A stretch of 64,000 nucleotides of DNA from positions 4,898,001 to 4,962,000 of the forward strand of contig OZ218952.1 in NCBI GenBank assembly GCA_965112735.1, written 5' to 3'. Position numbers and translations under genes: made by a program. The notes beneath the pieces were generated by a model that was not told where the DNA came from, made no database searches, and was given only the letters and a program-made list of their open reading frames with translations. This DNA comes from Phaeosaccion multiseriatum. Lineage: Eukaryota; Ochrophyta, other classes. Position 1 is the first letter of the stretch; each line of letters starts with the position of its first letter. Positions 1-17,792 of this stretch are shown piece by piece.

Positions 1-198
1 AGAAGGGGTGGGGGAGGGGATGGTGTAGAAGAGAGACACCCAATCAATCGCCGACAAGCGCTGCACAAGCGCTGCACCAGCCACTCACTCGCGCAGCCAA
101 GTCCGGTAGCCCGCCTCCCTCCCTCCGCCCGCAGGACCCCCGCTGACGCCCTCTCCGTGCCTCTCCTCCTTCCTTCCTCAAGTCACTCACTCACTCAC
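1..198. other. Intron of the papain-like gene (left edge)
   Basis: This stretch follows the donor at 198 on the minus strand and starts with about five GTGA units. No further exon could be recognised before the window edge. Confidence 0.4.
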
Positions 199-803
199 CT
201 GCGTGGAGCTTTCTGCGGTGCACCTTGGAAGGCAGCCCATCCGCGGCGGCGTTGAAGAGCTGCCCGAAGGACCCCTTGTAGGGCAAGTGCGACACACTTG
301 CCACGTACTCTCGAGCTGCGGCGTCATGCTCCCGCCTAAGGGAGGGTGATAAAAGAGCCGCAAAGCGAGGTTAGAGTGCAGAAGAGCGGCAATGAGAGCC
401 CAACCGTGGCCGCACCTCCACTCGTCGCAGACCGACAGCCTTCGCACGGCGATCTTGTGCGCCTTGCTCCGGAGCAGCCGCTGCCCAAGCTCATAGCACG
501 TGACTCCTGAGAAGGCCGCCTCTACAAGCCGCTTGGTTCCCGTATCGTCGATGTACACCACGCCTGAGAGGAGGCGACGATTTCAGCTAGGGCCAAACAA
601 ATCTCTCGCGAGTCGGGCCAAAGTCCCCATATCTTACCGAGATGATCCCACTCTGTGCTGTGCAGGAACTTGGTCGCGAGGCAGATCGCTCCACCCACGG
701 CACCCATTGAGCCGCACGGCCGACTGAAGAGCACAATGTCTCCAGTGTCCAGTCCGGCGACCACATTCTCCACAATCAACGTCTCACTTCTGCTCCTCTT
801 CAT
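199..803 (-). CDS. Permuted papain-like (YiiX/LRAT-type, NlpC/P60 superfamily) protein, 5' part
   Basis: Three exons read on the minus strand: 803-638, 563-416 and 335-199, joined by GT-AG introns with the frame kept. A fourth exon should lie beyond the left edge, because the last donor (GTGAGTGAGTGAG) opens at 198. The protein starts MKRSRSETLIVENVVAGL and carries GDIVLFS followed by STEWDHLGVVY. This matches the GDIVLF...W.HVGVV core of permuted papain-like amidases/acyltransferases, where the His of WDH is catalytic. It continues VEAAFSGVTCYELGQRLL, where the family has its ligand and nucleophile region. The nucleophile Cys is not certain: the Cys in GVTCYEL is one candidate, and another may lie off-window. 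The family cleaves or transfers amide/acyl groups on peptidoglycan, lipids or unknown substrates; the substrate here cannot be inferred. The start was chosen because upstream in-frame TAG codons close the frame; an extra 5' exon is possible. Confidence 0.6.
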
Positions 804-1017
804 CTGCCTCCCCCCCCTGCTGCTCTTGTGCTGCTACTACTGCTCGTGCTGCTACATGCAGGAAGAAAGGATGCGGAAGAAAGAAGAGAGGGAAGAGAGA
901 AGAGAGGAGAGTGTGAGATGGTAAGTTAGTGACCTCAACATCCAAACCGCCATCTGTGATGAACCAACTCAGACCGTCCGTGATCAAATTGCCCGATCCA
1001 CCGACATCTCCTTTCTC
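804..1017. promoter_or_regulatory. Shared upstream region of a head-to-head pair
   Basis: 214 bp separate the start codons of the papain-like gene (-) and the MsrB-like gene (+). It must contain both 5' leaders and promoters unless either gene has a distant 5' exon. No TATA box or other motif stands out. An open frame with a hydrophobic Cys-rich stretch crosses it on the plus strand, but it has no family match and overlaps the minus-strand exon. Confidence 0.35.
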
Positions 1018-2016
1018 ATGAAATTCAATACTCTACTGCTTGCCTCTCTGAGTGTAGTTGCGCCTCGAGCCGGGTCTGCTTTCGGGATTGGATCTATATT
1101 TGGAATGGGAAACAGGATGAGGTAAGAGGAGGGAGGACAATGGAAAGGCGGGCAAGAGAGCGGGGCAGGGCGGGGGGGGAGGAGGTCAGTTGCAACTGAA
1201 GGAGGTGTGCCCCCTGGAGCCGCTGAGTTGCCTTCTTCCCTTACCAGCGAAGAGAAGGCCCTTGAAGGCCCTGAAGCCCCACTGCCCTGGCCAGGCTTGC
1301 TCATGCAGCGGCCGAGTCTCCTCCCCTCCCTTGTCCCTTGTGCGCCTCGGCCCCGCCGCGTGTGGTGGAGCCAGTCCCGTGCTGCTCCGCACGAGGAAAA
1401 GTTCGGCGACTCGGACAGTTCCAGATGGCCACCCGTCCCGCTTGATTCTGACTCAGTCCGATGTTGTTGTCTGTTGTCTGGTCTCTCAGCTCTTCATCAG
1501 CGTCTTCGAAGTACCCCATCCAGTGTGAGGAGAGTGTTATGAAGCCCAAGGCGCACGGAACTTGCGAGACGCCCGTGCAGCAAAACCTGGTGAGTCGAAT
1601 GGAGAAGCGGGTGGTGGGGCCCGAGAGTTTGAGAGAGACGGATTGTTTTGAGATTGGGTGACATCGATGCAGCTCCGGGAATGCAAAGCCCGACAGCCTA
1701 TTTATACCCGCAAGTACCGGTGTAAACAGCATGCCGCGCAGCTGCTCTGAAAAGTCTCAAAAAGCAGTTGCGGCTTGGACTGTGCAGCAGCACCAGCACC
1801 AGGATAATGGCACCAAGCTGCTCCATCGGCCTTCGCCTCTCTGCCCATTCCCATCTGCCTCTGACCCTCTCCCCTCCCCGCTACCTGTGCTTAACCCCCG
1901 GGTCCTGCCTGCCTTCTTACCTGTGCTGCCGCGTGTGTGTTTGTGTCTCGCGCTCACGTGTGCTCGGACACCAACAACCACCAACAACAACAACAACATC
2001 AACCACCACCACCACC

Positions 2017-2048
<32 letters not shown>

Positions 2049-3214
2049 CAATAACAGAGGTATGGCGTGGACCGTGATCTGGCGGACCGCATCTGCTGCT
2101 TCAACAGACACTACGCAGAGCACTCGGGCTACTGGGAGCAGACCAAGTTCCTGTCGGAGGTGGACAAGACGGTGGAGACGACTTACTACGACCCTGTGTC
2201 CGGCAAGCCTCTCTTCACCGCCCCCAAGGAGCGCTCCTTCGACGACTTCGCCAAGGAGTCAAGGGCACACGGGTGGCCAAGCTTCAGGGACCAGGTTAGT
2301 TGCTTGCTCAGTCAGTCAGTCAGTCAGTCAGTCAGTCAGTCAGTCAGGGGGTAGGCAGTCAGTCAGTCAGTCAGTCAAACAGTCAGTCAGTCAGTCAGTC
2401 AGTCAGGGGGTAGGCAGGCAGTCAGTCAGTCAGTCAAACAGTCAGTCAGTCAGTCAGTCAGTCAGCCAGTCAGCCAGTCAGCCAGTCAGCCAGTGCATTC
2501 GCCAGAGGAGAGGGGCCGGGCGGGGGGGGGGGGGGACGTTGCTGTGCTGAATGAGGGAGAGTGGAGAGTTGGGGCAGCGGTGGTGAGTAGTATGTCTTGC
2601 TATGTATACCGTAGTGCTTGTGCCTCTCCCTTCAACGCTGACACGGCACGCGATTCGCCCCTACTTCTGGCCCCATCACACACACACGCGCGCGCACGCA
2701 CACAGGAGGTGAACTGGGACTACGTTCGCTGCCTTCCTAACGGAGAGTGCGTGTCTGTGGACGGCACTCACCTCGGCCACAACTTGCCGGACAGGAGCGG
2801 CAACAGGTGCGTTAGAGGGACATCGCTGAGTGTGCGGGACTGACTGACTGACGGACTGACTGACTGGCCCTCCGTCACGTCACGGCTTAGGCTACTTGTT
2901 GCTGTGTCTGTCTTTCTGCTGTCCTTCAGTCAATCCCCTCCTTGTAGGGCTTATGGCTGTGTCCTTCAGTCCAGCCCCCCCCCCCCCCTTGGTATCTGAT
3001 CGGTGCTCTTTCCACCACAGTCGTCTCTCTCTCTCTCTCGCCCGCGCTTTTCGCTTCTTGTCACTACCGCCTTTACGGGCCCTTTGTCCACCCTCCTATG
3101 GCCTCCCCATATGCCTCTAACCCCCTCCCTCCCTCCCTCCTCCCTCCCTCACGCAGGTATTGCATCAACCTTGTGAGCATGGCGGGCAACCCCGTCCCCG
3201 AGGAATCAAAGTGA
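1018..3214 (+). CDS. MSRB: Plastid-targeted MsrB-like peptide-methionine (R)-S-oxide reductase
   Basis: Exons 1018-1121, 2060-2294, 2706-2806 and 3157-3214 give 165 aa. MsrB enzymes reduce methionine-R-sulfoxide in proteins, repairing oxidative damage. The sequence shows AHGWPSF, the substrate-loop motif GTHLGHNLPD, and RYCINLVS, whose Cys is the catalytic position of the family. The two CxxC zinc pairs of classical MsrB are not present (the first would fall at YDPVSGKPLF), so this belongs to the divergent algal branch that also shares FNRHYAEHSGYWE. Exon 1 encodes a hydrophobic signal peptide ending in GSAF|GIG, an ASAFAP-like cleavage site for a complex plastid. Joining exon 1 to exon 2 is in phase (ATG AG|G TAT) but crosses a 938-bp intron, so a missed exon there is possible. 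Intron 2 is largely CAGT repeat. A tandem repeat begins at the stop codon. Confidence 0.8.
2309..2492. repeat. (CAGT)n microsatellite in MsrB intron 2
   Basis: Runs of CAGT broken by GGGGGTAGG and AAACAGT interruptions fill most of this intron. Long Ser/Gln reading frames across it are artefacts of the repeat. Confidence 0.9.
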
Positions 3215-3799
3215 TTCTGTAGTGAACGAGGAATCCAAGTGATTCTGTAGTGAATAGACTGTGTAGACCGGTGTGATTCTGTAGTGAATAGACTGTGTAG
3301 ACCGGTGTGGAGCTGTGTCCAAGTGACCTGTCGCTGTTGCTGGGGCGGATGGGGCGGATGGACGGAGGAGGGTGCGCGCTCGAGGATCAGCAGCCAGATG
3401 GAGCAGATGGAGCAGATGGAGCAGATGGAGCAGATGGAGCTGTGGGGAGGGAAGGGGAGGGGAGGGGAGGGGTAGGTGGTGTGGTGTATGAAAGCAAGCC
3501 AGATTGATTAATCGGATCACAATTTTTACATGAAAGCAAGCCAGATTGATTTTTTATTCAAAAAAAATATTCAGAAGGCATGAACAAGGATGGAAGGTGT
3601 ACAAGCACTTGTAAGGATGGAAGATGTGCTTATGTTAGACCCTTAAGGATGGAATGGATTGCCAAAAAAGAATGGACGGAAGATGTGCTCCACCGAAAAC
3701 GAATCACCAACTCCTTCAGCTGACGTCAGTTGGAGATATCGACCTCCGGCTCTGGAACATACAAATCGACCTTTTTGGGAGAGCCCCACAAGAGCGAGG
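3200..3799 (+). other. MsrB 3' flank and ClpS upstream region with short tandem duplications
   Basis: GAGGAATC(A/C)AAGTGATTC, which contains the MsrB stop codon, is duplicated 33 bp downstream, and GTGATTCTGTAGTGAATAG is duplicated again after that (to about 3306). ATGGAGCAG repeats lie at 3399-3440, and GAAAGCAAGCCAGATTGATT occurs twice (3490 and 3532). The rest should hold the MsrB terminator and the ClpS promoter; no core motif is recognisable. Confidence 0.5.
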
Positions 3800-5460
3800 A
3801 TGAGGGCACCGGAGCTGCTCGCCGCGGCTGCGGCTGTGTACAGCACACTGCTGAGTGTCGGCCACGTCGAGGGCTTCTTCGCAGCGGCGCCGGTGCGAAG
3901 CAGCAGCAGTGGGAGCTGGAGCAGGACCAGCAGCAGCAGTGCTGGCGTGAGGGGAAGCAGCAGCAGAAGCAGCAGCAGAGGCAGCTGGAGCAGCTCCCCA
4001 GCAGGGGTAGCAGGAATGGCGGGTCTAGGCCAACGGGGTGCGCTAGTGGCCCAGAGGGAGAGCGCTGTGCAGTTGAGAGGTGCGTGAGGTCTCTCCGCGC
4101 TCCACGTGCTGAGGCATCCTTCGCCGAGTATGATACGACGGCACCGCGGATGCAATTTGAGGGTGCCAGTGGGACTGCAGCGTGGCTGTTCTTACTCAAG
4201 AACGCCGAGCAGAACACCTCACTCCTTCGCGTAGCCTTGGCGATAAGAGCTTTGCTGTTGCTGCTTGCCGCACCCTCCCAACCTCCACAAACTTGGCCTC
4301 TTAAGGGGACGCATTTCACCACGTTATTCTCACCCAACCCGAACTGACAACCCAGTAAGATGCTTCTACTCTCTGACCGACCCACGCCCTCCTCCCTCCC
4401 CTTTCTCCATTGCCTTGTCTCTCACTCGCTCCGACAGCACTGTCCGATCTGACCATGCAGACGGGGGCGCAGGGGGAGAGGGAAAAGCGGATAAAGGGGG
4501 GCGGCATGAAGTACAGGGAGAAGCGCAAGCGGAGAAACAAGAGGAAGGACATGGAGAAGATTGTAAGTGCGCTGCACTGTCCATACTCAGTGCTTCCACC
4601 CACCCTTTCCCCCCACTCACCCTTTCACTTTCCCCCTCTCTCCCTCCCTCCCTGCCTCAACCCCCCACTCGCAGAGGAAGCTGAAGGAGAAGATGAAGAA
4701 GGACGACTTCTGGAGAGTCATCCTCCACAACGACGACGTGCACACCTTCGATTATGTCACCAAGAGCATCACCGAAGTGTGCAACTCTCTTACCATGAAG
4801 AAAGCCTATGAGGTGAGTGAGACAATAGGGCCACTCCCTCCCTCCCTCCCTCCCCCTCTCCCTCCCTCCCTCCCTCCTCGGTCTCTTCCTCCCTCCCTCC
4901 CTCCCTCTCTCCCCCTCCCTCTCTCCCCCTCCCTCCCTCCGCGTCTTCCTCCCTCCCTCCCTCCCTCCCCTCCCTTCCTGTCCCGTCCGCTCTCCTTGGT
5001 CAGCACTGCGTGTGCGCTCCTTCTCCACAGCCGTCCTATCCTGACACCACATACTCTCCTGACACTCCTGTTTGCCTCATGCTCTCCTGACACCCCTGTT
5101 TACTTCTCTTCCCGCCTGCCTATACCTATATACCTTCCTCTGCCCCTCCGCCTGCCTGCCCATATGCCTGCCTGCCTGCCCATATGCCTGCCTGCCTGCC
5201 CGTATGCCTGGCTGCCCGCTATCCGTCAGGTATGCATGGAGACTCACAAGGGCGGTAAGGCCACAGTGACAAAGTCGCACAAGGCCGAGTCGGAAACCTT
5301 CTGCATGAACCTTCAGCAGTGCGGCCTCACCGTGTCCATCGCCCCCGACAAGGACTTTAAGGGAGACGGAGATAAGGGAGGAGGAGATGGGGGAGGAGGG
5401 GGAGGAGGAGGGGGAGGTGGGGGAGGGGGAGACGGGGGAGGAGGAGGGGCCAGGGGGTGA
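3800..5460 (+). CDS. CLPS: Plastid ClpS-type N-recognin (Clp protease adaptor)
   Basis: Exons 3800-4079, 4438-4562, 4675-4812 and 5230-5460 give 257 aa. ClpS docks on the N-domain of ClpC/ClpA and hands over substrates with bulky hydrophobic N-termini. The core (about residues 148-225) has FWRVILHNDDVHTFDYV, matching the bacterial ..VILLNDDYTPMEFV.. binding pocket, then VCMETHKGGKA, where the His and Gly-rich turn match the VHHEGRG loop. The N-terminus is a signal peptide (MRAPELLAAAAAVYSTLL) ending EG|FFAAAPV, with Phe at +1, followed by a Ser/Arg-rich transit-like region; this predicts import into a complex red plastid. A strongly basic linker (KYREKRKRRNKRKD) precedes the core and is unusual for ClpS. 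The C-terminus ends in a poly-Gly/Asp tail made by a GGA repeat. Splice phases close across all three introns. Confidence 0.85.
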
Positions 5461-5917
5461 GGATGGCAGTGGGTGGAGGATGGAGGGTAGAGGGGGGTGG
5501 AGGGGTAGAGGGGACGAAACGGATCAAAAGGCAGAGGACAGGACGGACGGGTGGACGGACGGAGGGTCTCTCGTGCCTCGCTCGTAGCGGCGCAGCAGAA
5601 GAGCAGTTGCAGTTTCGGTTGTAGTTGCAGTGGCAGTTTCGGTTTGAGGGGCTTTGCTGGTCAGTGGGGCCTCGGGGGGGAGGGGAGGGGCGGGAGGAGG
5701 CAGTAGGCAGGCAGGCAGCGGCCCGGCGAAACGGTACATAAACAAGGCTGAGAGGATTGCTTCATTGGCTTAGGGGTATGTGTAAGGTGAATATAGTGCT
5801 CTATAATGCACTTGAATTCGTTGACTTTTGCAACGGAGATGACCAAGAAAGAGCGGCGATCGATCATTCACTCGATGCCTTGTCCCCACTGCTGTCGGGC
5901 GGCTGCAGCTCAGCGCC
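5461..5917. other. Tail-to-tail intergenic region
   Basis: This lies between the stop of ClpS (+) and the stop of the OSCA-like gene (-). It holds GGA-rich sequence and alternating GTT/GCAGTTTCGGTT copies, and must contain both 3' ends. No gene seen. Confidence 0.5.
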
Positions 5918-14272
<8,355 letters not shown>

Positions 14273-14717
14273 CTCCGCCTTGGCTTTCTCGTCGTCTCGC
14301 TTGCTTATGAACCCCTCGTCTCTATGCCCTCCCTGCCCTCCTCAAGGCTCCCCCGCGTACTGCACCCCCATGCGGCCTGATCGGTGGGCACCTCCGTCCT
14401 GCCTGGAACGCGGCCACACTATCGATTTGTCGAATTTTTTCTGCCGTTTCATTCCGCGTACGTCCAACTCGCTAAGCCAGCTGTGACTCTCCAACGTCAC
14501 GTGCTGGGCGAAGAAGCAACAAGCAAGAAGAACAAAAATCAAAACAAGCTGAAGCTAAGCTTTTTTCAACCCCCCCGTCAAGGCATGCCATAGACCAGGA
14601 GTAGGAACACCAGGAGTAGAAACTACAGTAGATGCGCTGGGTGGAGAGGTGTTGATCTAGTGACAGGGCGTCAACAGAACAAACTCCTCATCAGAGTTAT
14701 CCGAGTGAAGGAGAGAG
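14273..14717. promoter_or_regulatory. Shared upstream region, OSCA-like / sugar transporter
   Basis: 445 bp between divergent start codons. An open, charged frame extends the OSCA-like protein for about 18 codons upstream of its Met, so a further 5' exon is conceivable. No core promoter motif recognised. Confidence 0.35.
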
Positions 14718-17494
14718 ATGGAGAAACAGCGCGAGCCGATTGGGAAGGTAGTGTTGGTGATTGTGTGCTACTGGATCATCAGCATGTCGATGGTGTTCCT
14801 CAACAAGTTCCTGATGAGCAGCGACGAGACCTCCATCCCGGCACCGCTCTTCGTTACGTGGTTCCAGGTGCGTGGCCTCTCCCCTCTCCTCTCCTCCTAT
14901 CTCCCCCCCCCCCAAAAGCATCTCCTCTCCTCTTTCCTTCCCCTTACAACTATATGCATCTTCCCTTCCCTTCTCTCCTCTTGCTCCCCTCCCCATAAAG
15001 TGGACACCCCCCCCCCCTCGCTTCACTCACGCACTCACTCGACTCCCTCCTTTCCCCCTCCCCCATGTCCCCACCAGTGTGTCGTGACATGCATAATTTG
15101 CATCATCTGTGGTAAGCTCGGGGGGAAGGCCGATAGCAAATCGTTCTTCTCGCAGTTTCCCAGGGCGACGTACAGTCTCTCCTCGGCGGTCCGCGTACTC
15201 CCCCTCTCCCTTGTTTTCGTGGCCATGATCAGCTGCAACAACCTGTGCCTGAGATACGTGGAGGTGAGCTTCTACAATGTGGCTCGGTCGCTGACTTTGG
15301 TGTTCAACGTGCTCTTCAGCTTTGTCTTTCTCTCCCAAAGGTGAGCAGGCGAAGGCGTGGGGGTGGCAAGGAGGTCGAGCAGGAAGACAGCGGGGGGGGC
15401 GCTAGGACTGGCGGCACTTTGCTCACACCAGTGGCCTACTTTTCCACTTTTTCTGCTGTCTCTCTCCCTCCTTCCCTCTCTCTCTCCCTCTGTCTACCCT
15501 GCTTTCTCTGTCCCTCTCCCTCGCCCCCTCTCTCTCTCCCTCCCTCCTTTTCTCCCTCCCTCCTTTTCTCCCTCCCCTGTCTTCCGTGCTTTCTCCCTCT
15601 CTCTCTCCCTCTCTTCCCTCACCCCCCCCCCTCTCCCCCTCTCTCTCGGTCCCTCATGGCGCAGAACGTCGAGCAAGACGCTGATGACGCTTGCCGTGGT
15701 CATCTTCGGCTTCATCATCGGAACCAATGGAGAGCTCAACTTCTCGCTGCTCGGCTCGGCCTTCGGGGTGCTGTCCTCCATGTTCGTGTCTCTCAATAGG
15801 TGAGAGTGAGTTACATTAGAGAGCGTTGGGCTCAGTAGTTTGATCGTGAGTGAGTGAGTGAGTGAGTGGGTGAGTGAGTGAGTGAGTGGGTGAGTGAGTG
15901 AGTGAGTGAGTGAGTCAGTGAGTGAGGGAGGGAGGGGGTGAGGGGGTGAGTGAAGGAGCGAGACAGTGAGTGAGGGATTGAGTGAGGGAGTGAGGGAGTG
16001 AGGTATGGAGTGTAAGTCAGTGAGGGACTGAGTGAGTGAGTAGGTGAGGGAGGGAGGGAGTGAGGGAGTGGGTGAGGGTGAGTGAGACAGTGAGTGAGGG
16101 ATTGAGTGAGGGACTGAGGGAGCGAGGTCTGGAGTGTAAGTCAGTGAGGGACTGAGTGAGTGAGTAGGTGAGGGAGGGAGGGAGGGAGGGAGGGACGGAG
16201 GGAGGGAGGGAGGGAGGGAGGGAGGGAGGGAGGGAGGGAGGGAGAGAGTGAGTGAGGGTGAGTGAGACAGTGAGTGAGGGATTGAGTGAGGGAGTGAGTA
16301 GGTGAGGGAGGGAGGGAGTGAGTAGGTGAGGGAGGGAGGAAGTGAGTGAGTGAGTGAGTGAGTAGGTGAGGGAGGGAGGGAGGGAGTGAGTGAGGGTGAG
16401 TGAATGAGTGACTGAGTGAGTGAGGGTGAGTGAGTGAGTGAGTGAGTGAGGGTGAGAGTGTGCGTGAGTGAGAGAGTGAGTGGGTGAATGAGGGTGGCAA
16501 TCTGATGCGTCTCTTCCAAACCCGTCTGTCGTCTGCGGTGACGCTTGGCTCCGCCTCGGCACCCTTCCCTTCCCTTCCCTTCCCTTCCCTTCCCTTCCCT
16601 TCCCTTCCCTTCCCTTCCCTTCCCTTCCCTTCCCTGGCCTTACCTTGCCTTCCCTTGCCCCGCCTTGCTTGGCCTCTCCTCTGACGATGGACCTGCTCTC
16701 CTTCTGCACTGCTGTCCTGCTGCCCCCGTCCTGTCTGCCTGCCTGCCTGCCCACCTCCCAGCATCTTTACGAAGCGAGTGCTGGCGGTGATGGACAACAG
16801 CCTCTGGCGCCTCACCTTCGTCAACAACGTCAACGCGTGCCTGCTCTTCTGCCCGCTCATCTTCCTGTTCGAGAAGCAAGCCATTATGGACAATGTACAT
16901 GTCCTCTACGTCCAGTCCTTTTGGATCGGAATGGTGAGTGAGTGAGTGAGTGAGTGAGTAAGTGAGTGAGTGAGTGAGTGAGTGAGTGAGTAAGTGAGTG
17001 AGGCAGTAGTCCAGTGAGTAGTCATCAGCTGTGAAGTCCTGTCAGTCTCCATGAGCTTTGAGTCCACGATGATGCGTCAAGCACACCTGCACCTCTCTTT
17101 CACACTCCTGCTGAGCATGTGCGCACGTCCTTCAGGGGGCTTCCTGACCTCGACCCGCCCCCCCCCCCCCTCCCTCCATCTTGCCTCGCATCGTCGGCTT
17201 GCCATGCCACAGGTGGCGGCGGGCGTCTTCGGCTTCTCCATCGGCATCGTGACCGGGCTGCAGATCAAGGTCACGAGCCCTCTCAGCCACAACATCTCCG
17301 GCACGGCCAAGGCGGGCGTGCAGAGCATTGCGGCCTTCTACATCTGGGGCAACACCCCCACGCTGGCGGGCCTGTTGGGCATCGCGCTGGTGCTGTTTGG
17401 GTCAGGGCTGTACACGTACATCAAGATCTCTGATTCGCAGAGGGTACAGGCGCCGCCGTTGGCCCACTACAAGGCAGTGCCGCTCAAAGCGTAG
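14718..17494 (+). CDS. Nucleotide-sugar transporter, GDP-fucose (SLC35C1) type
   Basis: Exons 14718-14867, 15078-15340, 15665-15799, 16762-16933 and 17213-17494 give 333 aa, the usual length for the NST/TPT family. Such carriers exchange GDP-sugar for GMP across the Golgi membrane. About ten hydrophobic segments are visible. VSFYNVARSLTLVFNVLFS matches the substrate-site helix of GDP-fucose transporters, SLNRIFTK-like sequence follows, and SPLSHNISGTAKA is the family signature (LTHNISGTAKA). A plastid or ER triose-phosphate-type role cannot be excluded by eye, but no targeting presequence is present; the first TM starts at residue 11. It is tail-to-tail with the SHRW gene and head-to-head with the OSCA-like gene. 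Intron 3 (15800-16761) is almost entirely tandem repeat. Confidence 0.85.
15843..16636. repeat. TGAG/GGAG mega-microsatellite and (CCCTT)n in transporter intron 3
   Basis: About 620 bp of GTGA and GGGA units, with higher-order repetition of GTGAGACAGTGAGTGAGGGA, is followed by about 14 CCCTT units (16561-16636) and a (CTGC)n tract before the acceptor. The plus strand is purine-rich just after the donor and pyrimidine-rich just before the acceptor. Confidence 0.9.
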
Positions 17495-17792
17495 CGCCGG
17501 GCGGAAGGGGGGAGAGAGGCGAGTAGCGAGAGAGGCGAGTAGCTAGAGAGGCGAGTAGCTAGAAAGGCGAGTAGCTAGAAAGGCGAATAGCTCTCTTCCT
17601 CTCTCTGCTCATGACGAAGAGTTGCGGTGGCTCCATTCACTGAACGTCTCACACAGCTTCCCCTTCCCAAGGGCACAGCGTTATACACATCTTCTTTATT
17701 TTTGGAAGTTTAATTAAACCCTTCCTCGCTTTGTTACTTGCTTACCCCGACTCGTCTTTGATTCTCATGGCCCATGGGCGTTAGGTTAGAAG

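Noticed and set aside
655-924. Small plus-strand TM protein with a Cys-rich stretch
   Set aside because: It overlaps the minus-strand exon of the papain-like gene and most of it is low-complexity; no family match or start support.
15494-16893. Very long minus-strand frames rich in THSLTHSL and PPSLPPS
   Set aside because: They are translations of the GTGA/GGGA array in an intron of the plus-strand transporter, with no domain and a composition set wholly by the repeat.
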